This document shows positions 10,787 to 22,629 of a stretch of 64,000 nucleotides of DNA, piece after piece. Below the pieces are notes generated by a model. It was not told the DNA's origin. It was given only the letters and a program-made list of their open reading frames with translations, and searched no databases. The stretch comes from Atherix ibis. Its lineage: Eukaryota > Arthropoda > Insecta > Diptera > Athericidae. The number at the start of each line of letters is the position of its first letter. The stretch's first letter is position 1. The stretch lies in assembly GCA_958298945.1 (NCBI GenBank), contig OY282609.1, forward strand, positions 58,934,220 to 58,998,219, read 5' to 3'. The position numbers were made by a program, and so were the translations under genes.

Positions 10787-13700
10787 CATGGGCTTATCTA
10801 TCATACACACTCCAGCATAGCTGCGTCCAATACCCATAGCAGCTGGCAAAATCCTCCATGTATCGGTCTCAGGACAATAAACCTACGTAATTGTATTATT
10901 ATCATTTTTAAACTTATTTTTTTTCTAATATAAATTTTCTTACTTCAACCGATGCCAAATTTGATGTGCCATCATCACCTCCAACCACATAGAGGAGTCC
11001 AGAATGCGCTACAACACCGGCATTTCTTCGACAAAATGCCATATCCGATACAGACTGCCATTTGTTAGTTTCTGGATCATACGCTTCCACAGATTTTCGT
11101 ACCAATGGCCCATCATGACCACCAACAGCATATAAAATATTGTTAAGCACACCCACACCTTGAGGAAAAATTAAATTAGGGTAATTAGTTTTTCAAAAAT
11201 ATTTTGCATAATATTTACCAGCTCCACTTCTTCGGGCTGACATTTCTGCTGCTTGAATCCAAACATCGTGATCTGGATTGTAACGTTCAACAGTAGCCAA
11301 ACATTGTCGAGAAGCACCGTCATAACCACCAACAGCATAGAGGAGACCATTAACAACACCAACCTTTTCAAAAACGGGAAAATAATATTTAAATTAAATA
11401 AAATATTTAGAAAAAAATCATCTATATTGTCATTAAGATGTAATTTCTAAACTTCTAGTTTCGACATTTTACCAATAACTGAGTTGAAAGAACTTGACTT
11501 TCTGTTATGTGTGCAAAGAGTTGATAATAACATGTTAACAGAATACTTACGCCAACAGAGCTTCTTCGTGTGGACATTGAGGAAATTAAACGCCAATCTT
11601 GACTTTTCGGTTCGAACATTTCAGCACTACTTAATCCGGTTGAACCATCAAAACCACCAACCTGCGACAAGTTAAAAAAATAGGTAAAAAACAGCATTAG
11701 AAGAAAAATCATATTTTTGGTACCGCATATATGCAACCGTTGAGAACGGCAACGCCTAATGTAGATCGTCTAGCCTCCATGCTGCAGCACGTCGACCATG
11801 TATCGCTTGCTGGATCGTACACATCAACAGTTCGGACACGCAACGATCCATTAAAACCACCAACTGCGTATACTTTATCACCAAGCACGGCCAAGCCAGC
11901 CCTAAATAGAACAATAAATTGCACACCAGTAATCAGAGATTCTGAATGACAATAAAAAAAATTTATTTTTCGGGCACAATACTGCCACTAACTAACCGGC
12001 ATCTTCTATTTGGCATCTCAGCAGCTTGATACCATCGCTCTTCTCTGAGATCATAGCATTCAACCGAACGAATAGCTTTTGGTGCTTGACCTCCGATCAC
12101 CAAGAGTATTTTCGGTAAGCCTATCGGTTGTCTGGGAATAGTTCTGGCACTTTTTGTCTCATTCGGTAGTAAGTGATATGTCAAAGCTTCTATGATAAGA
12201 TTTTTACATTTGATGTTCCCCTCTAGCAGAGGTTCCTTGTCAACTTTCTGGGCTAAATATTCTTTTGATAAAAATGGCAGTCGAACATGTTCCATCAAAT
12301 CAGCAAGGTACGTTTCACGGCCTAATGGATCGTATCTAATCCATGCTATGACGCATTCGTAAACCTTCTCTTCACTAGCCACCGATAAGCGATCATTTCG
12401 AATTAAGCTGATCACTTGGTCGTGTGTTAAATTGAGAAACTCTTCGAATTGTATAATTTCGCTGTTATGAATGAAAATGTTTCATTGTTAAAACGCAAAT
12501 TCTATTTGCACACACAATAACTATCAAAAAAATTAGCTTAATGATACTCACTTGAAGTGTTGTTCGATGTACGTATCAGCATAATTGAAGAGATCGACGC
12601 ATCCGTGAATATCAGCAAATTCTCTAATACCGAGACAGTTGCTAGCATCCAATTGAGTTTGCAGATAGTCACAGCACGCCTCTCTTACGTCGGTTAGTTG
12701 AAGTAAATTGGCGGCCGTCAACAGTACTTGTACATTATCCTCATTGACTTCCACGACGGACGTGTAAACATATTCGACCAGAAGTTCGAGAGCATGAAAG
12801 TCGACTCCGTTCAGTGTGATCCGATCTTGGCGTGATTCCTCAAATCCAGTAAACATGGCGTAAAAGTATGGACTACTCGAGGCTAATACCATTTTATGTG
12901 CTGAAATTTCCATGCCATCGGCGACTAAAGTGACATCACAAAGGAGATTTTGTCTAAAATAAAGCCATTCGATAAATTTCATGTTCATTTACGAATTATC
13001 ACTTAATGAGTGAAAAATAACTTACTTTCTCATCTCATTCATGGCTTCAAATGAACGCGAGGTATGCTGATCATTTCGATAGGATCCACCTGTGCGCTCC
13101 TTTCCGCATGGTCGTTGTATGTGTTTTTGTGAGCTTTCATCCAATGAATTTTGACTAGCATATCGCATCAGGTGGCAACTGAAACAACAAACAAAAATTC
13201 AATATTTACATTATCCTAACAAACACATAAATAAACAGAACAAAATCATACACATATATCGTCTCATTTTTTATTGGCGAATGACCTTTTTATTGTATGC
13301 ATATTACACAACGAGTATACAAAAATAAAATAAAAGAAGGTAAAAATTAATCGAAATTCAATTGAAACTTATACTGCCAGAGAAATTTCTATTCGAAAAT
13401 GTAGCACAAAATATTGATAGTCGTTGGTTTGACTTTGACTAATAGTCTCGTGGTAATGGAAAATTTCTTCATTTAATCGACTAAATTCTATGAAGCGGAT
13501 GGAACTAATGAACTAAGAATATTTATAATTAAGTCAAATAATATTAATACTGACATTTACGTCATGGATGTAGTAATTATGAAACTTGAACTGGGAATGC
13601 GGGCTTATTATTTAACAGCAGGTCTAGAGTGGCTGTACAAGCAAGCTTTTCAAAAACATTCTACGGACGGAAAAATGTATTTTCTATTATTTTATTTCCA

Positions 13701-16700
13701 GAAATCTCTGACCTTTTAGCATATATGCATAATGTGTATTTAACATAATTATTCTTAATTGTAAGATTAAGAATAATTATGTAAACTACATTTCAATATA
13801 GACTCTTAGACACTAGATTTACCAGCTATTTAAATATAACGTTTAAAATGACTAGTCTTTAAGAAAAGTACTTAGTGAGGTTTCCAGTCTTTATTTACTT
13901 TTAAAAAAATAACAAAATAAGTTTAATATAATATTCATTGTAATACATAGATTTATAGACATTATCTACAATATTAATCAAACTTTTAGTCGTTTCTTGT
14001 ACATCACTCACAATTTTTGCACACGTAGATTTTTCTCTCGGAAAAAATTCAACAAGTCATTCACAAGTACTTAGCCTACAAAAGAAAAACGAAAATTTTG
14101 GAAAGGTGGCAATTTATTTTTCCACATAATCTCCTTCAAGCTCGATACACTTGTCCCAGCGATGCTCTAACTTTTTTAATCCGTCCAAAAAATACATTTT
14201 CTCGAGGGAAGCAAAATAGACATCCGTGGCGACGATGACCTACTCATTCGACCCAAATCTATTCCCGGCGAGTGATTTTTTCAGGTTTGGAAACAAAAAG
14301 TAGTCACAGGGGGGCCAAATCTGGAGAGTACGGTGGATGGGGCAGCAATTCGTAGCGCAATTCGAACAATTTGGCCATGGCGACGGCGGAGGAACAGCAC
14401 TTTTTTCTTCGCAAAGCGGGGCCGTTTTTTCTTCAATTCGACGTCAAATCGGCCCAATAAGTCAGATAGTAGCGCCCCGTGATTGTTTTACCCTTCTCGA
14501 GGTAATCGATGTGGATCACACCTTGTGAATCTCAGAAAACGGTGGCCATCACCCTTCCGGCCGATCGAACAGTCTTCGCCTTCTTCGGAGCACGTTCGCC
14601 GGGTGAAGTCCACTGTTTCGACTGTTACTTGGTCTCTGGTGTGTACCAGTGAATCCATGTTTCGTCGACTGTCACGAAACGACGCAAGAACTCCGCTGAA
14701 ACAGCGCCAAACACGTCGCCGATGTGGTCTCACGGTTGCGCTTGTTTTCCGGTGTGAGCAAACGTGGCACCCATCGCGCCGACAGCTTTCTCATGCCCAG
14801 TTCTTCGTGTAGAATATGATGCACCGTTCCTACTGCGATGCCCACAGTCTCAGCTATCTCGTGAACCTTCAATCGACGGTCTGCCAACACGAGATCGTGG
14901 ACTTTTTTAACGTTTTCCTCCGTAGCAGCCGTTTTCGGGGCACCTGGGCGTGGCTCATCAAAAACCGACGTGCGGCCACGAACAAACTCGTTGAACCAAT
15001 TCTTGACGGTCGCCATCGAAGGAGAAGGCGATCTTTGATTTCGCTGCGCGTTTTTCCTTCCAAAAACAAGAATCTAATCACCGAACGATATTGTTATTTT
15101 TCCATTTTTGTGCAACCGACCGACACGCTCGCTTTCAAAGGCTCTCAAAACAAAACTAATGAAGGGAATCGACTGAAACTTTGACAGTAGGCTACTAAAA
15201 GAAGGTACTGCACGATGATTTTTTTTGTGACAGCAGTTCCATCGGGCGGTGAGGCTAAGTACTTATTGAATGACCCGTACACTTTCCGCATAAATTTTTT
15301 TTGCATATATTACAAATAGTTGTGGTCTTAATATTATTACAATATCCTATTTGACACCATTTACGTACAGGAAGGGTGCCACTTGAACTTGGTATATTAA
15401 TTTCTTGTGGTTTTTCCCTCGCAGTCTGATATTCAGAAGCAAGTTCTTCAGCTAAGCGAAACAGAAAATCTTTCCTTGATATAGTTTCACCCGTTGTGTT
15501 TTTATACAATATCCCAGCTAAATCCAAGAAATTGAAAAAAAAACTTGAAGCGACCACCTTCTGGAACATGACTTGACACTATACTTTCGTGCCATTTGAT
15601 CAGTGATATCGACTCCAAATTTAGTGTTGTTATAAAAGGACACAGTTTTGGGTAGTCTCTTGTTAGTATTATCTATTTTTACGTGCTTGTGTTTTGTACT
15701 TAGTAGAAGTACTTTCTTATTTGGTTTACTCTTGTAAACTGTAAGTGTACGTCTATTTGATTCGTACAGCAACGTTGAGAAACGAGCCATGTCATCTTTT
15801 TTCTGTTTGCAATTTTTCGGGAGTTACCTCTTGTTTGCACGTATTGTTCCAACTAAAGAGGTTTTTTTAGACAGTAATTTTAACGCCAGAGGAAAAAAAT
15901 TGTCCATTGCTATGGTCCTACACAATATATGCCAAACAAACTTCAAATTTCTGAGGTTTGTTTGGCATATATTCCAACTAAAGAGGTTTTTTTAGACAGT
16001 AATTTTAACGCCAGAGGAAAGAAATTGTCCATTGCTATGGTCCTACACAATATATGCCAAACAAACTTCAAATTTCTGATTTGAAGTTTGTTTGGCATAT
16101 ATTGCCAAACAAACTTCAAATCAGAAATTTCTTTCCTTCGTTGGAAAGAGCTGCTCATCCACCGTAATATAAGCTCCTGGTTTGAGGCAATTTAGGCTAT
16201 TTTCAATAAATTAATCCCAAACTGTTGAAACTAAAGCGAATTTGTCCCTTTGCAAACGTTGACTTCTCTCATTTTTTTTGTCGAAGCGAATGAAACGTAG
16301 CATCTCGGTGAAATCACGCCTACTCATAGTTGAAGAAAAAAATTTTGGTCCAAACTTCTTACTCCACAAGTATTCAAGTCTCAATTTTTTTCCTTCGTAC
16401 GCCCCACGTGCATATAATATTGCAATAAACGCCTTCAATTTTGCTTGTGTAAGTGTCAACAGTCTTTGAATGGGACGAAATGTTAAATTTATTTACAGTG
16501 CGATATTACCTATTCTTATTTTTTTAAGATAAATTCCGTTTCATATAATTATTTTTACGGGCGCAAAGGGGGCTGGTGTAGGGGAATTACTAAATTTTTT
16601 AGGTAAATTAATAAAATTTGAACAAAAAAGCCTTTAAAAAGGAGTTTGTTTGTTTGTATTTAAAGACACTTAAAAATGGGTCAGGGGCCATTTTTACAAT

Positions 16701-19700
16701 ACCACAACTATGAGGCCATTCGACGACACCAAGTTCCGTTTTAATGGGCGTTACCATATTCCCAAACGAAGCTGGTCTGTTTTTAGCAGGCTAGATCAGT
16801 TAGAATTTGTTCGATTTTTTTGCGGTATGTTAGTATGTTTAGTTAGGTATAAAAGTGACGTATAAGTAGGCGAGGGATATTAGAGATAGCTGAGAGCACA
16901 GGACCGAATTCTTATCAGACTATTGAGTAATTTCGAAAGTCTGACCGTGAAAATAATATGAGTTGGTGAAAAATAAATCCGAAACTTTATTTAATATGAT
17001 TCGGATTGTTCTATTTGCGTCAAATATGCATCGTTTTGTTTTATAATTTGTTGCCATTTTAAAGGTGACTTCATAGTGCCTCTCTGATAGAAGCCCTGGT
17101 CACTATTGGCGAAAAACTAAACTAAGCGATTTTCACAACCTTTTCTTGATTCAAATTTCTTATTACTAAGGAAGTTTTGCAATCAGTGTAATACACCGGC
17201 GAACTCTTCGTAGAATAAAACAATTTGACAGCGAACCATTTGCAGAAGAAAGTCGTTTATTAGAAGCACAGTGTAATCTAAGCTGAATAAGCATAGTTCA
17301 AATTCACCAAGGATTTTGAAAAGAAAATAATAGTTTGAGGAAATAGAAACCATAATTTTTTCGCTAGATGACTGTGGTGATATATACGAGGGTCGTTCAA
17401 TAAGTCCTTGGAAAAAGACGGAAAAAAACAGTTTTTTTTTAAATTTATTTTTTATTTTTAATTTTTAACATAATCTCCTTTTAGCTCTATACACTTTTCC
17501 AACCGTTTTTCCAAAAAATTTTATCCCGTCCAAAAAATAGGATTTCGGAAGTTCTGCAAAATACTCATCCGTTTGAGCAATGACGTCCTCGTTGGAAGTG
17601 AACCGTCGTCCGCCAAGCCATTTCTTCAGATTGGGGAAAAGAAAATAGTCACTCGGGGCCAAATCTGGTGAATAAGCGGGATGTTGCAACAATTCCACAA
17701 TTTTGGCCATGGAAACAGCGCAGGTGTGCACATGCGCATTGTCCTGATGCAAGAGGATTTTTTTCTTCTTCAGATGGGGGCGTTTCTCTTTGATTTCCTC
17801 GCTCAACCGTTGCAATAACGACGCGTAATACGCTCCTGTTATTGTTTTTCCTTTTTCCAAGTAGTCGATAAAAATTATGCCCTGCGAATCCCAAAAGACC
17901 GTGGCCATCACCTTGCCGGCCGATGGCACAGTTTTTGCCTTCTTCGGAGCCCGTTCACCCTTGAAAATCTACTGTGATGACTGTCTCTTCGTTTCTGGAG
18001 TGTAGTAGTGTATCCAGGTTTCGTCCACAGTGACATATCGACGAAGGAATTCGGCAGGATTGCGATGAAAGAGTGCCAACATAGCCTCAGAGTCCACTAC
18101 ACGATTGCGCTTATTCTCCTCTGAGAGCAAACGCGGCACCCATCTTGCCGAAATTTTTTTCACAGACAATTTTTCATGCAAAATTGAAGCGACTGTACCT
18201 TGTGATATGCCCGTGGCCTCAACTAATTCGCGCACTTTAATTCGCCGATCGTTCAATCACTGGGCGTCGTGAACGATGTTCATCTTTTGTGGATGAACGG
18301 CCACGTTTAAATTCATTCACCCAATTGTAAACCATCGCAAACACAGGTGCAGATGTGCCATGAACTGCATCCAACTCGGATTTGATTTCTTTCGGGCTTA
18401 AGCCTTTCAAATGGAGATGTTTGATGACAGCCCTAAACTCGCTTTTTTCCATTGTTAACATATGCACAAATAAATTTCGTCAACTTTAATCGACGATAGA
18501 AATTGACCTACGCTATGGATCGAGCTGAAATTTTGACAGCTTTCCTGTCGATAATGGTACTTACAACGGACACTACGAGCGCAATTTCTCGGATTTTCTA
18601 AGGACTTATTGAAGTCCTTAGAAAATCGTATCTCGTAAAGTATTTATCAAAGAAGTTCAGATTTGTGCTTGTTGGAAAAGTGACATTCCGTACTAAAAAA
18701 ATTCTTTTACAGTTTTTCGATTCTCGATTCAGTTGTGAGTTATAGGGTGCAAAAAATGAAAGTTAACAAAGATACAGTTCGGTATATTTTACAATTTTGC
18801 TTTGATAAAGGCGAAAATGCAAATCAGGTGGCTGAAATTGTGAATGGTGCGCTTACGATCCCGATACTGTGATTATGCGCCTTTTTTGGTATCGTCTTTT
18901 TAGTTCCGGTATTTTTGATGTTAAGGATACATCTCGTGCCTGTCGTCGAAAATCTCGATAAAATCATGCAAATGATCGAAGTACATCGGCATGTTAGCAT
19001 TCGTAGCATTGCCGAAGAGGTAAAGATCGACAACAAAACAGTTTTAAACCACCTGCATAAAGCTGGATTAAAAAAGAAGCTCGATGTTTGGGTGCTTCAC
19101 GAATTGACGCAAAAAAACTTGATGGATCCAATTTCCATCTGCGGAACCTTGGCCAAACGGAACGAAATCGACCAATTTCTTAAACGGATGGTGACTGGGG
19201 ATAGGAAATGGGGCGGATACGACAATATTGTGCGAAATTGATCGTGGTAAAAGCGCAGTGAAGCAGCTCAAATTCTGGCCAAACCAGGACTAACGACCAG
19301 TATGGTTTTGCTGTGCATTTAGTAGGATTGGAAAGGAATCATCTTCTATAAGCCTGCTTCCGTATGCCCAAATACTAAATTCGGATGAAGCTATATATTC
19401 ATGTGTGCTCGTAGATATATTACATATGACTTCGTTCATGTTGTTCGTTTACTATGCATATTCATTCATTCGTATTTATTTTATATATGATATAATTAAT
19501 TTATTTAATTTATAACATTTTATATATAAAATATAATGCAATTTTGATATATGCAGAGTGAGAGTATCTTATGAAAATTAAAAAAAATTGCAAAAACTTG
19601 TGATGTAGTGTATAGCAAAAAATTGTTCGTATATAAATTTATAAATAAGTTTAATAAATTTGACAGTGCCAGCGGGAGACATGAAATATTTATATTGAAT

Positions 19701-22629
19701 TAAATGTTAAAATAAAATATCAAATGTTTACTAAAATAAATAAACTAGTTTACTAAAATAAATAAAACCAAAAACAAAAAATGAATGTAAAAACGTCATT
19801 CATAATACATGTGTACAAAGAAAATAATATTAGAACCAATAAAAACTCCATGGCCCGTTTCCACGATCAAAAATATATTTCAACATGTTTGGTTGTGTAA
19901 ATTTAACGCACATCTCAATTAATTAATCTTCATTCAATTAATTGAACTAATATTATACTGATCGTGAAATGCACAAACTTTGTTTGCGGCGAACGTGCAA
20001 AATACACAACTGTTCGCGCATACCATATATTACACTGTCAGTAACGCAAAAAAGAACTAATTTCACCTTTAAATCGTGTAATAGAAGCACGGTTTAATCT
20101 AGGCTTTAGTATTAAGTATTCACTTTTATCTGAAAAGACGTTCTCCTCTTTAGACGAAAATTATGTGCTTGTCTTTATGATAACATTAAAACTATGTAGC
20201 CGTAGATCTCCTCAAAATTCCTCTTCCGAGAATGGCTGATTAATGTTTCAATAAAGGGTGCCGATATCTATTCAAAAATTGAGGAAAAGACGCACCACTG
20301 AATACCAATAGGATCCTCGAGTTTATAACAATGGACATGAACTTGAGAAGAATAATTATCGTATATGCCAATAAAATTCCACACAAACTTGCTTAGAACA
20401 AGAATTACCCCCCATCGTTATTTCCAAACAAAAGCAAGAACGGAATTTTAATGACACGAAACTGTTTCTATTGTTTTTCTTTTCATAAATCATTTTCGGC
20501 TGTAATTATAGTTTTTACGACTCTACAACAACGTACGAGGTCTGTTCAAAAAGTATCGCGAATTTTGAATTTTCGTGGGTTACGAATATTTGATTTTAGA
20601 TTTTTTGTGTGGCGTTATGTTGGTACTCATGTCTCTCACTTATGCCAATAAGTTCGGCCATTATGAATGTTCAGTTAGTTTTTGATAGCTGCTTTGCTTG
20701 CACGTGTTTTGGCTCGTCTTCGATTTTTGCCCATTCCAGAAAATGGATCAAAGAATCTGTTTCGGGAACAAGAAAAAGTCACAGGGGGTCAGATCTGGGG
20801 AATACGGTGGCTATGGCATTATTAGTGTATTGTTTTTGGCCAAAAATTCGCGCACAAGCAACGATGCGAGAGCAGGGGCGCTATCATGGTGAAAAAGTTT
20901 TTGTTCTTCCACAAATCCGGGCGTTTCTGGCGGATTGCTTCGCGCAACTTGCACATAACTTGCAGGTAATATTTCTTATTGACCGTTCTACCCTGTGGCA
21001 AGAACTCATGATGTACCACGCCCCTGCAATCGAAGAAAACTTTAAGCAAAACTTTCACATTCGACCGAACTTGGCGAACTTTTTTCGGTCTTGGCTTGTG
21101 CGGCACCTTCCATTGGGATGATTGAGCTTTGGTTTCCACGTCATAACCATAAACCCATGATTCGTCACCAGTTATGACCCTCTGGAGCAAATTTGGGTCG
21201 TCGTGGACAGCGATGCTGTTTTTGGTCGAAAATGGTCAAAAATCGAAAACGAGCCAAAACACGTGCAAGCAAAGCAGCTGTCAAAAATTAACTGAATATT
21301 CAAAATGGCCGAACTTGTCGGCATAAATGAGAGACATGAGTACCAACATAACGCCACAAAAAAATAATCTAAAATCGAATATACGTAACAAGCGGAAATT
21401 CAAAATTCGCGCTACTTTTTGGACAGACTTCGTATGCAGTATGTGTTGAACGTTTAGCATGATTAACTGGGAAGTTATCAGTTAACGAATATAGAAAATT
21501 TCTTTGCTGAAAATAAATTTACATTTATTAAGAGGCCTTTATTAGCTATAAAAAATCTCCATTCGCTATTTCTACACCTACTCTTTTTATAAATCGTCGA
21601 CCTTTTAACGAAAACCCCATTCATTAAATTTCCTGTCTCCAAATTTTTATATGTTTCAGTCTCCTAATTCCAATTCTGCAGTTTTTAGTTGCAAGATGAT
21701 TTCATGAATTTTTTCTTTAAAAAAACGCCGACAATTTATGGATTTTAAATTATTTAAAATGTTTTTCCAATTATTTCTCATTTAAATCTTATCAGTTTTG
21801 GTTAAAGATTATGTCGTTTTCGATAGAGTTTCTCTCCCGTTAAAAATTTCCTATCGGAAAGAGTGAGAATGTCTAGACTTTATGTACATTATTTGAATAG
21901 CATTCAAACGAGTTTACTTATCATAATAACGATAATGTAAATGGAAATACGAAAATCCATTAATGTGTGAGAAAGCGACAAGAGACTTGAGACAAGCCAT
22001 ACAACAATAACCAAAACAAAACCAAAGTCCACGCATAAGCAGACAATTTTCTATTCTATCCAAACGCCGCTTCACGCTAGTAGTCAAATAAGGAAAGGTT
22101 TTTTTTATCTTGATTCGTTTTCCTCCGAATATCATTGTTAGATTTCCAGTTTGTAATTATTTAATTCATTAACTTACTTTCCTCTGTGTACACTGCTTTC
22201 AGTAGTTAAGTTTTGTCCAAAAGTGCTTCTTTCCGAATTGCTTTCCGTAGCTGAGTTTTGTCCAACCATTCCGACGATATTAATTCTAGCCAACATTCTG
22301 TTTACTGTGTTGCTGATGTTGATGTTGCTGTTGCCGATATTGTTTATGTTGCTATTATTGGCTCCACTCGAACCACTTGCATTTGGCGCAGACAATAGAT
22401 TACCACCATCTACGTCTGCCGCTACAGATGGTACAGCACCATTGCTGCTGTTAGAACTGGAAGATGTTGTTGAAGATGATGACGATGACAGGTTACTGTT
22501 GCTGCTATTATTACTGTTGCTACTGTTGTTAACGTGATTGATGATGTTGCTGATATTGTTGTTATCACTGTTGCCAGACGGATTGCTAATATTACCACTA
22601 TTCCCGTAGGCACTACTCAAATTATTCAT
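10784..22629 (-). CDS. kel: Kelch (BTB-BACK-kelch) protein, ORF1, 739 residues
   Basis: Orthologue of Drosophila ring-canal Kelch, a substrate adaptor for Cullin-3 ubiquitin ligase that also binds actin. Coding exons on the minus strand are 22629-22178, 13178-13026, 12953-12552, 12461-11997, 11901-11724, 11661-11551, 11363-11219, 11158-10944 and 10882-10758 (UGA at 10786-10784). All junctions are GT-AG and phases agree; 2,217 nt give exactly 739 codons. An Asn/Ser-rich N-terminus (1-150) is followed by a BTB domain (about 190-300, CDVTLVADGMEISAHKMVLA), BACK (about 305-405) and six kelch repeats (about 450-738) with repeated YAVGG and DGSTG/DGTSN signatures. ATG 22629 is preferred over the in-frame ATG at 22674 because it has A at -3. 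One donor (gtacca, 11723) is weak. Drosophila ORF1 is about 690 residues. Confidence 0.94.
13743..13782. repeat. Perfect 17-bp AT-rich hairpin
   Basis: ACATAATTATTCTTAAT (13743-13759) and its exact reverse complement (13766-13782) are separated by 6 nt. It lies inside kel intron 1. Confidence 0.85.
14052..15277 (-). mobile_element. irritans-type mariner inserted in piggyBac
   Basis: The right terminus (GGTCATTCAATAAGTACTTA inverted, ending at 15277 beside TA) and the left terminus (GTCATTCACAAGTACTTAGC) match with small differences. Minus-strand transposase pieces read VKNWFNEFVRGRTSVFDEPR, the helix-turn-helix region VHEIAETVGIAVGTVHHIL, ARWVPRLLTPENKRNR, then remnants of ETWIH..TRDQ and the C-terminal third. 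Wording matches Himar1-like (irritans subfamily) transposases. Several frameshifts (ORF breaks near 14,670 and 14,490) make it a pseudogene. It sits in the Cys-rich end of the piggyBac coding region. Confidence 0.82.
15849..16135. repeat. 125-bp tandem duplication with nested hairpins inside piggyBac
   Basis: A unit starting CCAACTAAAGAGGTTTTTTT at 15849 recurs at 15974. Each ends in a palindrome built on ATATGCCAAACAAAC, and 16080-16135 adds a further inverted copy. The translated content (MPNK, TIAMDNFF, LALKLLSKKTSLVG) is piggyBac coding sequence, so the array arose by internal duplication and inversion of the transposase. Confidence 0.85.
17387..18615 (-). mobile_element. irritans-type (Himar1-like) mariner
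   Basis: The left end TA|CGAGGGTCGTTCAATAAGTC is intact. The right end keeps the inner part (CTAAGGACTTATTGAA) but the outer bases are replaced by an inverted copy of the adjacent sequence. The transposase pseudogene runs from ATG 18452 (MEKSEFRAVIKHLHLKG) through VRELVEATGISQGTVASILH, ARWVPRLLSEENKRNR, YVTVDETWIHYYTPE, FWDSQGIIFIDYLEKGKTI, LHQDNAHVHT and YSPDLAPSDYFLF. All three catalytic Asp positions are readable (D,D34D). Frame breaks occur near 18,245, 17,960 and at the C-terminus near 17,510, so the reading frame is split into at least three pieces. Inactive. Confidence 0.9.
18594..18629. repeat. Perfect 16-bp hairpin at the mariner right end
   Basis: GATTTTCTAAGGACTT, 4-nt loop, then its exact reverse complement. 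The left arm is the mariner terminal repeat; the right arm replaces the expected outer end. Confidence 0.85.
18640..19375 (+). mobile_element. 3'-truncated mariner (mellifera/cecropia-like)
   Basis: Transposase begins at ATG 18756 (MKVNKDTVRYILQFCFDKGE). After a frame change it continues VVENLDKIMQMIEVHRHVS, KIDNKTVLNHLHKAGLKKKL, DVWVLHELTQKNLMDPISIC, FLKRMVTGDRKWGGYDNI, so the first catalytic Asp (TGD) is present. Homology fades after a WDWKGIIFYK-like string near 19,350, before the second and third Asp. No right terminal repeat seen. It directly abuts the right end of the 17.4 kb mariner, which may have inserted beside or into it. Confidence 0.8.
20536..21432 (-). mobile_element. Fold-back mariner, family A copy 2
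   Basis: 897 bp flanked by TA on both sides. The minus-strand centre encodes LQRVITGDESWVYGYDVETK, VRSNVKVLLKVFFDCRGVVH, FLPQGRTVNKKYYLQVMCKL. Both ends carry the same roughly 230-bp 5' region of the element (5' UTR plus the MDQRICF start) in inverted orientation, where a normal copy would have its 3' end on one side. The junction reads AAAGAATCTGTTTCGGGAAC, joining the 5' region to the FFLFP-coding segment. The same junction occurs in the 60.4 kb copy. Non-autonomous. Confidence 0.88.

Larger units (their letters stand above)
13985..16475 (-). mobile_element. piggyBac-type element, rearranged and interrupted by a mariner
   Basis: Minus-strand pieces of a piggyBac (DDE_Tnp_1_7) transposase lie in order. 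16459-16211 holds the N-terminal catalytic-fold region (LKAFIAILYARGAY, KFFSSTMSRRDFTEMLRFIRF). About 16205-16140 holds the first catalytic block (CLKPGAYITVDEQLFPTK). 15849-16135 holds duplicated fragments with QYMPNK and TIAMDNFF. 15790-15281 holds FYNNTKFGVDITDQMARKYS, RRWSLQVFF and a Cys-rich end (C-x5-C, CNICKKNLCGKC). A mariner occupies 14052-15277. A possible remaining Cys motif (VCKNCE then stop) lies beyond it near 14,010. Stops and rearrangements make it inactive. Terminal repeats and TTAA sites were not identified, so outer limits are approximate. Confidence 0.8.
13179..22177 (-). other. kel: kel intron 1 (8,999 nt), transposon-filled
   Basis: Donor AGAGGAAA|gtaagtt at 22177 and acceptor tttgttgtttcag ending at 13179 join AA|T as an Asn codon. 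The intron holds piggyBac, two irritans-type mariners, a truncated mariner and a fold-back mariner. The remaining stretches (13200-13980, 16480-17386, 19380-20535, 21433-22170) are AT-rich with no coding signal that I can see. Confidence 0.85.

Noticed and set aside
22223..22537. Leucine-rich 104-codon plus-strand ORF
   Set aside because: Mirror of the Asn/Ser codon runs of kel exon 1; poly-Leu arises from CTG/TTG on the other strand.
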